Both the position numbers and the translations under genes were made by a program. The notes below the pieces were generated by a model. That model was not told the origin of the DNA. It did no database searches and worked only from the letters and a program-made list of their open reading frames with translations. From NCBI GenBank assembly GCA_050297535.1, contig JBNKSV010000033.1:1-26393 (forward strand): a stretch of DNA of 26,393 bases, written 5' to 3'. Source of the DNA: JAAGZL01 sp050297535. GTDB lineage: Bacteria; Pseudomonadota; Gammaproteobacteria; Chromatiales; Chromatiaceae. Shown piece after piece: positions 7,934-15,063 of the stretch (within the stretch, counting starts at the first letter, position 1; every line of letters starts with the position of its first letter).

Positions 7934-8428
7934 ATGTCTGCAAGATGGCTATTTATCAGCTTAATTCTATTCCTTATACCGGCCCACGTTAACGCCCACA
8001 CCGACTTTGTCGACATACGGATTGACCTTTCCAAACAGAAGATGGATGTGATCGTGGTCGGCTACCACGAATACACATGGGATATCTCATCCGCACGCAG
8101 GGGCTACACCACCCCCGTTGGGGATTTCCGGGTAAACTGGATAAGCGCAATGCATTACTCCGAGCAATATGATGCAGCACCAATGCCACACGCCATATTC
8201 TTCCACGAAGGTGTCGCCATCCACGGTACTGATGAGGTCAAACGTCTTGGACAGCCAGCTTCTCATGGCTGCGTAAGACTAAGCCCGGAGAATGCCAGAA
8301 AACTATATGAATTGGTGGAGATTTATGGAATAGGTAATACCAGGATATCGGTTAAGAAAAAGCAAGCGCCGGTTACCGAACCTGTCAAAGGTAAATTCCC
8401 CGTCTTGTTTGAAGGCCCCAGGTTCTAG
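7934..8428 (+). CDS. Secreted L,D-transpeptidase family protein (YkuD domain)
   Basis: From ATG 7934 the protein has 164 residues and starts with a signal peptide (MSARW, hydrophobic core, cleavage near VNA|HTD at residue 21). The TTG at 7913 would only add seven residues in front of the signal peptide. A single YkuD domain fills the rest. It carries the family signature: H97 in AIHGTDE, then SHGCVRL with H111 and nucleophile C113. It should act in the periplasm on peptidoglycan peptides, forming or cutting 3-3 cross-links or attaching proteins. The protein lacks peptidoglycan-binding repeats (LysM, PG_binding_1), so it is a minimal member and its exact reaction cannot be told. It is monocistronic, convergent with the small RNA candidate and divergent from the Sel1/vWA genes. 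Confidence 0.85.
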   Translation: MSARWLFISLILFLIPAHVNAHTDFVDIRIDLSKQKMDVIVVGYHEYTWDISSARRGYTTPVGDFRVNWISAMHYSEQYDAAPMPHAIFFHEGVAIHGTDEVKRLGQPASHGCVRLSPENARKLYELVEIYGIGNTRISVKKKQAPVTEPVKGKFPVLFEGPRF

Positions 8429-8471
8429 TCAAGACCAACAACCCGCACAAACCTCCCCCCAGTGCGCAGAC

Positions 8472-8497
8472 AAAAAAAATCCCGCATATAGCGGGGA
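8472..8497 (-). terminator. Rho-independent terminator
   Basis: Read on the minus strand: an ATCCC(C)GC / GCGGGAT stem with one bulged C and a TATAT loop (8480-8497), followed by eight T (8472-8479). This is the clearest intrinsic terminator in the window. It serves the small RNA candidate and possibly read-through from the SIMPL gene. Confidence 0.75.
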
Positions 8498-8598
8498 TAG
8501 TTGCATTGCGTTAATTTTTGTTATCAATTCTTTTTCTTCGCTTCCTCGCTAAGGGTCTCGCATGACCGCGTTATTCTTATTCCGTGGCGCTAAGTTAG
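8472..8598 (-). ncRNA. Candidate small RNA with own promoter and terminator
   Basis: The 356-bp gap 8429-8784 has no protein gene. On the minus strand it holds TTGACC (8628-8633), 17 bp, TATTAC (8605-8610), and then about 127 nt downstream an intrinsic terminator at 8472-8497. The predicted transcript (about 8598 to 8472) has no convincing reading frame: one frame gives a short run of sense codons ending at TGA but no start codon. It contains two GGA motifs and A-rich single-stranded stretches. I do not recognise it as a known RNA family. It ends 44 bp from the stop of the convergent L,D-transpeptidase gene, so read-through would make RNA antisense to that message. The alternative is that the hairpin simply ends the SIMPL gene transcript about 290 bp after its stop codon. 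Confidence 0.4.
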
Positions 8599-8603
8599 AC
8601 TAA

Positions 8604-8633
8604 TGTAATAAAAAATTACATGACCAGGGTCAA
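8604..8633 (-). promoter_or_regulatory. Promoter with two adjacent dyads, upstream of the small RNA candidate
   Basis: The -35 TTGACC (8628-8633) lies in the dyad TGACC-AG-GGTCA (8621-8632). The -10 TATTAC (8605-8610) and most of the spacer lie in a second dyad, TGTAAT-A5-ATTACA (8604-8620). Both dyads have perfect arms and they abut. The -35 matches consensus at 5 of 6 bases and the -10 at 4 of 6, with 17 bp spacing. Confidence 0.45.
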
Positions 8634-8784
8634 CAAAAAAGCAGAATAGAAAAAAAAGCTACACCTAACCCCGTGTATTTATGATAAATATCACCAAACG
8701 CTAGGCATATGGATTCGCTATAACTGTACATCCCTCCATAAAACCCGATTACGATAGATTTTCTGCAACACCCACAAACACCAT

Positions 8785-9573
8785 CTAATCACCAATCTTG
8801 AAATCCACGGTAATGTTGGCGGCATATTTCACTTCATCGAAGGATGGCTCGTTGGATTGATCTCTATATTTTGCTGCCGACGAATAGGCTTTACTATCAC
8901 GCTGGTCCGGCGCCATGGAGGCCGGCGCCATAACGGCCTGCTCCAGAACCATGGCGCCACGGGTTGCCATTAGATGGATATCTGAGTCTCTTATGCCTAT
9001 GGGGGTTAATTTGACTCCGAGCGTTTTCTCATAGAACTCTTTTTGCTTCAGGATGTTTTCCAGGGCCTTGGCCTTGACCTTCTCATTAAATTCATCCTTC
9101 TTGGTATGTTCAAAGGCCGTATCTGACAGCTCAACCTCACCAAATTTGTCGGCCACCACCGCGATCTCCTGCAGATGCGCTTCATCGGTGATGGATATTG
9201 CCATTCTGTTTATAACCTTAAAGCTAGACGGCTTACTCCCAAACCAACCATATTGCGGGGACGATGAAAACTTGGAACTCTTTATAGAATCGTTTGCGAT
9301 CCCTGACGAGATTAGAGAGGTGGTAATCTTCTGACGCACTTCCCCGTTTTTGGCAATCGCTTGTGACAGGAGTTTATCTTCGGTGGTAATGACTAAACTG
9401 ATGACGGCCTTATCCGAATATGCCTTTTCTTCCGCCTGCCCCCTGATGGTTACCACCTTATCCATAGGATGTAGAAAACCGCGCAGTTCTTCCGGGCCTC
9501 CCTTTAACTCCGGCTCTGAAAAGACAGCCCCAGAAAACAATACACAAAGGGTTAGTACGATAATCCTTGCCAT
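8785..9573 (-). CDS. Periplasmic SIMPL-domain (DUF541) protein, YggE-like
   Basis: A 262-residue exported protein. It has a signal peptide (MARIIVLTLCVLFSGAVFS|EP), then a SIMPL/DUF541 domain from about residue 38 to the end. The domain is marked by the strand VVTIRGQAEEKAYSDKAVIS, the IASLIS-like helix near 85-92, and a C-terminal VKYAANITVDFKI strand. E. coli YggE (about 246 residues) is the best known relative; the family has been linked to oxidative stress tolerance but its biochemical role is not settled. The ATG is well supported by AGAGAGG at 9579-9585, five bases upstream. It is monocistronic. A short insertion rich in Met, Ala and Ser (residues 210-245) is the least conserved-looking part. 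Confidence 0.85.
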   Translation of the reverse strand: MARIIVLTLCVLFSGAVFSEPELKGGPEELRGFLHPMDKVVTIRGQAEEKAYSDKAVISLVITTEDKLLSQAIAKNGEVRQKITTSLISSGIANDSIKSSKFSSSPQYGWFGSKPSSFKVINRMAISITDEAHLQEIAVVADKFGEVELSDTAFEHTKKDEFNEKVKAKALENILKQKEFYEKTLGVKLTPIGIRDSDIHLMATRGAMVLEQAVMAPASMAPDQRDSKAYSSAAKYRDQSNEPSFDEVKYAANITVDFKIGD

Positions 9574-9631
9574 TTTTGCCTCTCTTGATGTTTGCGGTTA
9601 GATGACGCTTTTCGTAAATAGACCGATGCAC

Positions 9632-9660
9632 AATATAGCACCCCGGTTATGATCTTTGCA
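9632..9660 (-). promoter_or_regulatory. Candidate promoter of the SIMPL gene
   Basis: On the minus strand TGCAAA (9655-9660), 17 bp, TATATT (9632-9637, 5 of 6 to consensus). The start would be near 9625, about 50 nt before the ATG. The -35 is weak. Confidence 0.3.
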
Positions 9661-9740
9661 GCCTATCTTGATGGATTCTTACGAGGAGCGAGAACACAGG
9701 AACTGAATTCAGCGATCAAGCCGTGGGATGACGAGGGTAT

Positions 9741-9771
9741 TTTATTTGCGTCCATTTGCGTTTATTTGCGG
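9741..9771. repeat. 10-bp periodic interspersed repeat, copy 1
   Basis: Three successive 10-mers (TTTATTTGCG, TCCATTTGCG, TTTATTTGCG) followed by GCTAAGGCTT. A diverged copy with the same order of units is at 21472-21500. It sits just beyond the 3' end of the YadH-like gene, in the gap 9574-9783. Confidence 0.6.
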
Positions 9772-9783
9772 CTAAGGCTTTTC

Positions 9784-10560
9784 CTAATCCTTAATCCCCA
9801 CTCCGCGCACCAACAGATAATGACTGGCAACGCCCAATACAAGAATAAATAACAGGATAATCACCAAGGCTGTCTCAATTGGAATATCTGACGAACCCAG
9901 CAGTCCATAACGAAACGCGTTCACCATATACAAGATCGGATTGGCCAGAGACACCTGCTGCCAGAACTGCGGCAGCATCTTGATGGAGTAGAACACACCT
10001 CCCAGATAGGTAAGTGGCGTAAGCACAAAGGTGGGAACTATGGATATATCATCAAAGGTTTTGGCGAAGACGGCATTGATAAGTCCGGCCAGGGAGAACA
10101 GGATAGAGGTGAGTATCACCACCACGAAGGTAATACCGAAACTATGTACTACCAGATCGGTAAAAAACAGCGCCACCAATGTGACGGCAATCCCCACTAT
10201 TATCCCGCGCGCCACTCCTCCGCCGACATAACCGACGATGATGATCCAGTTCGGCACCGGCGCTATAAGCAATTCTTCAATATGGCGCTGCATCTTGCTG
10301 CTAAAGAATGACGAGACCACATTGGAATAGGAGTTAGTGATAACTGACATCAGGATCAGGCCGGGTACGATAAAGTCGATGTAGTCATGCCCATCCATCT
10401 CGCCGATGCGCGCGCCTATAAGGGTACCGAATATTATGAAATAGAGCGCGGTAGTGATTGCAGCCGGCAGGATGGTCTGAATCCAGATGCGCATAAAGCG
10501 CAGGATTTCCTTTTCGATTATGGTATAGAAGGCGGTCCAGTAGCGGCTGTACTTATTCAT
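9784..10560 (-). CDS. yadH: ABC-2 type exporter permease, YadH-like
   Basis: A 258-residue integral membrane protein with six predicted helices and the ABC-2 fold, including the conserved FIVPGLILMSVI (64-75) and LTPLTYLGGVFYSI (about 183-196) segments. Length and sequence fit E. coli YadH (256 residues). It is encoded directly after its ATPase: ATG 10560 overlaps the ATPase stop by 4 bp (ATGA). In E. coli the YadGH substrate is not firmly known; a lipid, polysaccharide or drug exporter role is possible. Here the pair follows a glycosyltransferase and an LpxH-like phosphoesterase on the same strand, which hints at an envelope glycolipid. Confidence 0.9.
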   Translation of the reverse strand: MNKYSRYWTAFYTIIEKEILRFMRIWIQTILPAAITTALYFIIFGTLIGARIGEMDGHDYIDFIVPGLILMSVITNSYSNVVSSFFSSKMQRHIEELLIAPVPNWIIIVGYVGGGVARGIIVGIAVTLVALFFTDLVVHSFGITFVVVILTSILFSLAGLINAVFAKTFDDISIVPTFVLTPLTYLGGVFYSIKMLPQFWQQVSLANPILYMVNAFRYGLLGSSDIPIETALVIILLFILVLGVASHYLLVRGVGIKD

Positions 10561-11492
10561 TGGCCAGCTCCGTTACGATCTTCATCCAACATATCTATAA
10601 ACAACTGCTCCAGACGATTCTGTTTGTTGCGCAGACTGAGCACCTCTAAATTGCGTTGTGACAGGGCAGCGAACAACGCATTGATACCGCGCTCACGCTC
10701 CACCGCCACCTCCAGGGTACAACTATCCCTTAAGGTTATACCGAATCCAGGGATCTCCGGCGCCCGATCCAAACTACTCTTCAGATTCAACACAAATGTC
10801 TCGGTGTGCAGTTTATACAGCAGGCTATCCATGCTGCTGTGTTCCACAATAGCGCCGTGATTGATAATGGCGATATTGCGGCACAGGTTCTCGGCCTCTT
10901 CCAGATAGTGGGTGGTGAGGATAATGGTGGTACCGTTGCTATTTAGCTCTTGCAGAAACGCCCACATGGAACGTCTGATCTCTATATCCACCCCGGCTGT
11001 GGGTTCATCCAGGATCAGCAGTTTCGGACGATTCACCAAGGCACGTGCTATCATCAAGCGGCGTTTCATGCCACCGGAAAGCTCCCGCGCCATGACCCTA
11101 CGTTTGGGCCAGAGATCGAGCTGCCTCAGACTCTCTTCCGCGTTCTGACGCGCCAGCTCCTTGGGGATACCATAATAACCAGCCTGGTTGATCACCACCT
11201 CTTCCGTAGGTAAAAACATATTGAAGTTAAACTCTTGCGGCACGAGCCCGATGCAGGATTTGACCGCCTCTGGCTCCTGATCCAGATCGTGACCGAACAC
11301 CTCTACCTGACCGGAACTCTTATTGACCAGTGAGCTGATGATACCGATAGCGGTGGACTTGCCCGCGCCGTTCGGCCCCAGCAGGGCGAAGAAGTCTCCC
11401 TCCTCCACCTCCAGATTGATCCCACGCAGGGCATCTATGCCTCTCGCGTAAGTCTTGCGCAAATCTTGGATTTTGAGTGCTTGTGCCGTCAT
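10557..11492 (-). CDS. yadG: ABC-2 exporter ATPase, YadG-like
   Basis: A 311-residue ATPase from ATG 11492. The frame is open to 11528, but this start matches the N-terminus of YadG (E. coli, 308 residues), and the extra codons run towards a repeat element. Motifs: Walker A GPNGAGKST (39-47), Q86 in VPQEFNFN, signature LSGGM (138-142), Walker B ILDE with D162-E163, and H195. The LVPQEFNFN and LSGGMKRRLMIARAL stretches closely resemble YadG. A C-terminal extension of about 90 residues follows the ATPase core, as usual in this subfamily. It is co-transcribed with the YadH-like permease (4-bp overlap). A gap of 117 bp containing a repeat separates it from the upstream glycosyltransferase gene, so operon membership with that gene is uncertain. 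Confidence 0.9.
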   Translation of the reverse strand: MTAQALKIQDLRKTYARGIDALRGINLEVEEGDFFALLGPNGAGKSTAIGIISSLVNKSSGQVEVFGHDLDQEPEAVKSCIGLVPQEFNFNMFLPTEEVVINQAGYYGIPKELARQNAEESLRQLDLWPKRRVMARELSGGMKRRLMIARALVNRPKLLILDEPTAGVDIEIRRSMWAFLQELNSNGTTIILTTHYLEEAENLCRNIAIINHGAIVEHSSMDSLLYKLHTETFVLNLKSSLDRAPEIPGFGITLRDSCTLEVAVERERGINALFAALSQRNLEVLSLRNKQNRLEQLFIDMLDEDRNGAGQ

Positions 11493-11540
11493 GCCGCGCA
11501 TTTTTACATAAGCGGGCTTTGGGTGCATGTATTAGATAAA

Positions 11541-11582
11541 TTTCCTCTCCCAATGAGGGATAGGGGTTAAGGTAAGTGGGAG
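11541..11582. repeat. Degenerate copy of a CCTCTCCC-type interspersed repeat
   Basis: TTTCCTCTCCC, AATGAGGGATAGGGG, then TTAAGGTAAGTGGGAG. This aligns, in inverse orientation, with the third hairpin arm and following bases of the larger element at 25643-25731. It lies between the glycosyltransferase stop and the YadG start. Confidence 0.5.
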
Positions 11583-11609
11583 ACGAGAGATAGCTATTCC
11601 CTAGTTTAC

Positions 11610-12647
11610 TCAAGCAGCCTCTATATCCTCCGCCATATGCACCCTATCCATACCGGCCAGGATGGTGTTGGAGAGAAATTGATCAACTGCGCGATCCCAA
11701 GAAAACTGTTCAGCAGATCTACGGCATCTTTCCGGCCTTACCCGCAGGGCATTCTTCACCGCTACCTTTAGGTCATTATCCAGCCAGCCGTTTCTGCCAT
11801 TTACCACCAGATCCATCGGTCCCGGGACCGGATATGCCGCCACCGGCACTCCGCAGGCCATGGCCTCTATCAGCACCAAACCGAAGGTATCGGTGCGGCT
11901 GGGGAACACCATCACATCCGCCGCTGCGATTCTATCTACCAAATCCTGCCCGGAGTGAAACCCGTGGAAAACCGCATCCGGATAGCGAGATTTAAGTTGT
12001 TCCAGTTCAGGCCCGTCTCCCACTACATGTTTTTCACCTTTAACATCCAGACTGAGAAAGTCCTCGATATTCTTCTCGATGGCGACCCGCCCCACGTAAA
12101 TTAGTATTGGCCTATCCTTAATCCTTACCTTATTTTCATCCGGTTTAAACAGTTCCAGATTGACGCCGCGCGACCAATTGGCTAAACGCGCAAATCCCCT
12201 GCGATGTAAGAGTTCACGCATGGATTCGGTCGCCACCATAGTGTGATGCGCCTTGGAGTGAAACCATCTCAGGTATGCATATGGCCAGGCTAGCGGAACG
12301 GGCATGCGTAGACGCAGATATTCCGGGAACTGGGTGTGATAGGCGGTAGTAAATCTCCAGCCGTTGGAGGCACAACAGAGACGCGCCCAGAATCCGAGCG
12401 GGCCTTCGGTGGCGATATGTATAATATCCGGCGCAATATCTGTTATGTGATGTTTAACCTTGGACTTGGTGGTAACGGCCAGCCTTATCTCGCGATAGCC
12501 GGGCATGGGGATAGATCGAAAGGCCGAGGGCTCCAGTATCTCTACCTCATACCCTCTGGATCTTAATATCTGTATAGTTGTAGTTAAGGTACGAACTACG
12601 CCGTTAACCTGCGGATACCAGGCGTCCGTCACAATCAGAATTCGCAT
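11610..12647 (-). CDS. GT4-family glycosyltransferase
   Basis: A 345-residue retaining glycosyltransferase with the GT-B fold. The N-terminal half starts MRILIVTDAWYPQVNGVVRT, with the glycine-rich acceptor-side loop. The donor side has LIYVGRVAIEKN (about 201-212) and TDTFGLVLIEAMACG (about 275-289), where the usual EX7E of GT4 is DX7E; the D form is common in this subgroup as I recall it. It resembles the alpha-mannosyl/glucosyltransferases that glycosylate diacylglycerol or phosphatidylinositol-type lipids. The sugar donor and acceptor cannot be read from sequence. The start is ATG 12647, not the TTG one codon earlier. It overlaps the end of the upstream phosphoesterase gene by 44 bp, and a GAGG box inside that gene precedes it, so the two are co-translated. 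Confidence 0.85.
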   Translation of the reverse strand: MRILIVTDAWYPQVNGVVRTLTTTIQILRSRGYEVEILEPSAFRSIPMPGYREIRLAVTTKSKVKHHITDIAPDIIHIATEGPLGFWARLCCASNGWRFTTAYHTQFPEYLRLRMPVPLAWPYAYLRWFHSKAHHTMVATESMRELLHRRGFARLANWSRGVNLELFKPDENKVRIKDRPILIYVGRVAIEKNIEDFLSLDVKGEKHVVGDGPELEQLKSRYPDAVFHGFHSGQDLVDRIAAADVMVFPSRTDTFGLVLIEAMACGVPVAAYPVPGPMDLVVNGRNGWLDNDLKVAVKNALRVRPERCRRSAEQFSWDRAVDQFLSNTILAGMDRVHMAEDIEAA

Positions 12648-13431
12648 CAAGCTCTACCACCTCTTCTTCCCGGTCTAGTAATGTGAGTGAATCTTCAACC
12701 CAGCGGATCAGATTGAACTCTCCAGCCTCCGTCTCTACGATGGCAGTACAGCTCTCGACCCAGTCGCCGCAATTTATGTAGACCAGGTCGTCATACTTGC
12801 TGACGGTCGCGTGGTGAATGTGTCCGCATATGACCCCATCGACCTTTTTCTCTCTGGCCATTCGGATCACCGCATCCTGATAGCTGCCGATGTAGCTGAC
12901 CGCGTCCTTTACCCGCTGTTTGAGATAGCGCGCCAATGACCAATAGCGCAGACCGAGTCGTCCACGTATGGCATTCAGGGATCGGTTCATCCACAACAGG
13001 AAGTCATAGGCCTCGCTGCCCAGATGGGCCAGCCAGCGGTTATTCATAACCACACAATCAAACTCGTCGCCATGCAGCACCAGCATCTTGCGTCCGTCTT
13101 CCGTGACATGAATTGCCTCTAGTCTGATCTCTATGCCGCCGAAGCTGGTCTGGTGATAGTCCTTGACCAACTCATCGTGATTGCCCGGCACATAGATAAC
13201 ATTGGTTCCACTCTCCGCCTTTTCGATGATCATCTTGAGGACGTTGGCCTGCATGGAGGTCCAGCGTCCTCCCTTGCGCAGCTTCCAAAAATCTATGATG
13301 TCACCCACCAGATAGAGGTAATCTGATTTGGTGTGTTGCAGAAAGTCGATCAGGTAGTCTGCTCTGGAGTCACGAAGGCCGAGGTGAATATCTGACAAGA
13401 AGATACTTCTATAGGTTAAGGGCGCTGTCAT
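12604..13431 (-). CDS. LpxH-like UDP-2,3-diacylglucosamine diphosphatase family metallophosphoesterase
   Basis: A 275-residue calcineurin-type phosphoesterase. In the numbering of the 276-residue form starting at 13434, metal ligands are D15-x-H17 (SDIHLG), D45 (GDIID), N85-H86 (GNHD), H121 (HGDEFD), and H205-x-H207 (GHIHH). The start at ATG 13431 is preferred over the adjacent ATG 13434 because AGGAG (13438-13442) is six bases from the former and three from the latter. The family is annotated as UDP-2,3-diacylglucosamine diphosphatase, the lipid A step done by LpxH. It is longer than E. coli LpxH (240 residues) and carries the DWVESCTA C-terminal segment typical of a separate branch often found beside a GT4 glycosyltransferase. 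A second LpxH may exist elsewhere, so the substrate may be another nucleotide-linked or phosphorylated lipid. Confidence 0.85.
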   Translation of the reverse strand: MTAPLTYRSIFLSDIHLGLRDSRADYLIDFLQHTKSDYLYLVGDIIDFWKLRKGGRWTSMQANVLKMIIEKAESGTNVIYVPGNHDELVKDYHQTSFGGIEIRLEAIHVTEDGRKMLVLHGDEFDCVVMNNRWLAHLGSEAYDFLLWMNRSLNAIRGRLGLRYWSLARYLKQRVKDAVSYIGSYQDAVIRMAREKKVDGVICGHIHHATVSKYDDLVYINCGDWVESCTAIVETEAGEFNLIRWVEDSLTLLDREEEVVELDANSDCDGRLVSAG

Positions 13432-13577
13432 CATCTGCTCCTATATGAATTGGCGCCATTTCAACTGATTATTATTTCATTAATATGTCTGCCCCTTTAC
13501 AGTTCCATAACAAATGTGATCGTCTACTATAGTTAGGGTAGAATTAACGCATCCCTTAACAGACGCACTACAAACAG

Positions 13578-14495
13578 ATGAACGACACCAATAAACAGAC
13601 TACTGAAAAAAATACCAACACCATCGTCGGAAAGGTATTTGCCCTCATTCAATACCTGCTGCCTCACCACCTGCTGTCCCGGATGATGTACCTGATCGCC
13701 CGCAGTGAGTGGCGGCCCCTTAAAGATTTCATCATCCGCAATATCATCGACATATATGGTGTAGATATGGAGCAAGCTGCCGACCCGGAACCGGGCAACT
13801 ATCGCAGCTTCAACGACTTCTTCACCCGCGCATTGAAACCGGATGCCAGGCCTATAGCCTCCGCAAAAGACGCCTTAATATCCCCAGTGGATGGAGCAAT
13901 AAGTCAGTATGGCAAGATTCAACAAGGACGAATATTCCAGGCCAAGGGTCACGACTTCAGTCTGAATGAACTGGTGGGTGGCGATCCTAAGGCAACAGAG
14001 ATGTTTGAAGACGGCAGCTTCATCACCATCTATCTGTCACCGCGGGATTATCATCGCATCCACATGCCGATCACCGGCACCCTAAAAAAGATGATCCATG
14101 TACCCGGAAGACTGTTCAGCGTCAATCCCGTCACCACCCGCAACATCCCACGCCTGTTTAGCCGTAACGAGAGGGTTGTGAACCTGTTCGAGACCGAGGC
14201 CGGGCCTGTGGCCCTGATCATGGTGGGAGCCATCTTTGTATCCAGCATGGATACGGTCTGGGCCGGAACCATAACCCCTGAGTCACGCCGCACCACCACC
14301 TGGGAGTATGGCAAAAAGAGCACTGCGGCCATCAAACTGCAACGCGGACAGGAGATGGGACGTTTCAACATGGGCTCAACCGTTATCCTACTGTTTGGAA
14401 AGGATGCGGTCAGACTGGCTGAGGAACTGCAACCGGAGACCAAGCTCCAGATGGGCCAGCAGATAGGAACATTAGCGGCAAGCACAGCCGACTGA
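13578..14495 (+). CDS. psd: Phosphatidylserine decarboxylase proenzyme
   Basis: A 305-residue inner-membrane enzyme that converts phosphatidylserine to phosphatidylethanolamine and self-cleaves to form a pyruvoyl group. Catalytic residues are visible: D105 in SPVDG, H162 in YHRIHMP, and the cleavage site G266-S267. The cleavage motif reads MGST instead of the LGST found in most bacterial enzymes; the key Gly-Ser is intact. Length is normal (E. coli 322). A membrane-associating N-terminal region (about 17-40) is present. It is the first gene of the plus-strand cluster, divergent from the phosphoesterase gene across 146 bp in which I see no strong promoter boxes (a TAGAAT at 13541-13546 is the best -10). 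LemA follows after 13 bp, so the two are probably co-transcribed. Confidence 0.95.
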   Translation: MNDTNKQTTEKNTNTIVGKVFALIQYLLPHHLLSRMMYLIARSEWRPLKDFIIRNIIDIYGVDMEQAADPEPGNYRSFNDFFTRALKPDARPIASAKDALISPVDGAISQYGKIQQGRIFQAKGHDFSLNELVGGDPKATEMFEDGSFITIYLSPRDYHRIHMPITGTLKKMIHVPGRLFSVNPVTTRNIPRLFSRNERVVNLFETEAGPVALIMVGAIFVSSMDTVWAGTITPESRRTTTWEYGKKSTAAIKLQRGQEMGRFNMGSTVILLFGKDAVRLAEELQPETKLQMGQQIGTLAASTAD

Positions 14496-14508
14496 CTCAG
14501 TCATAATC

Positions 14509-15063
14509 ATGCTAGACAATATTGTATGGACACTTCCGCTACTGTTACCGCTAATCTGGGCGGTCTACAGCTACAACCGTCTGGTACGCTATAAAAATCG
14601 GGTGCTGGCCGCCTGGAGTGATATTGATGTCCAGTTGAAACGCCGCTTCGACCTGATCCCGAAACTGGTGGCGGCGGTGCAGGCCTACTCAGGTTATGAA
14701 CGCTCGGTGCTAGATGAAGTAACCAGGCTGCGCACCGACTCTGATGCAAAACAAGACCCTACGGAAAAATCAGGACTGGAGACAGAACTCACCGGCCGCA
14801 TCAAAGGCCTGATCGCCCTGGCCGAGGCCTATCCCGACCTCAAGGCGGACTCTCAATATCTGCACCTACTGCAACAACTGACCGAGGTGGAGAACAACAT
14901 CCAGTTTGCCCGCCGCTACTATAACGGTTCCGTGCAACAGCTAAATGTTCGCGTGGATTCATTCCCTGATCTGCTGATCGCCCGCCTGTTCGGATTCAGG
15001 CGTGCAGAGTTCTTCGAGCTGGAGAGCGCCACGGAAGCACTGCCGCCGGAACTGGCTGTATGA
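14509..15063 (+). CDS. lemA: LemA family protein
   Basis: A 184-residue LemA protein: one N-terminal transmembrane helix (about 5-21) in an outside-short orientation, then a long helical bundle. It includes the family hallmark AAWSDIDVQLKRRFDLIPKL (34-53) and VENNIQFARRYYNGSV (about 131-146). The biochemical role is unknown; LemA proteins often sit next to a DUF2207 or TPM-domain membrane protein, and here the DUF2207 gene overlaps by 4 bp (ATGA at 15060-15063). No strong ribosome binding site precedes its ATG, consistent with coupling to psd 13 bp upstream. Confidence 0.92.
   Translation: MLDNIVWTLPLLLPLIWAVYSYNRLVRYKNRVLAAWSDIDVQLKRRFDLIPKLVAAVQAYSGYERSVLDEVTRLRTDSDAKQDPTEKSGLETELTGRIKGLIALAEAYPDLKADSQYLHLLQQLTEVENNIQFARRYYNGSVQQLNVRVDSFPDLLIARLFGFRRAEFFELESATEALPPELAV

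Noticed and set aside
8480..8600. Short peptide gene in the small RNA candidate
   Set aside because: The only sizeable open stretch has no ATG, GTG or TTG start in frame and no ribosome binding site.
9741..9771. Possible CRISPR-like array
   Set aside because: Units are contiguous 10-mers with no spacers, only three units, and no cas genes nearby.
9649..9852. 67-codon plus-strand frame
   Set aside because: It runs through the 10-bp repeat and into the yadH 3' end on the other strand; no start signal.
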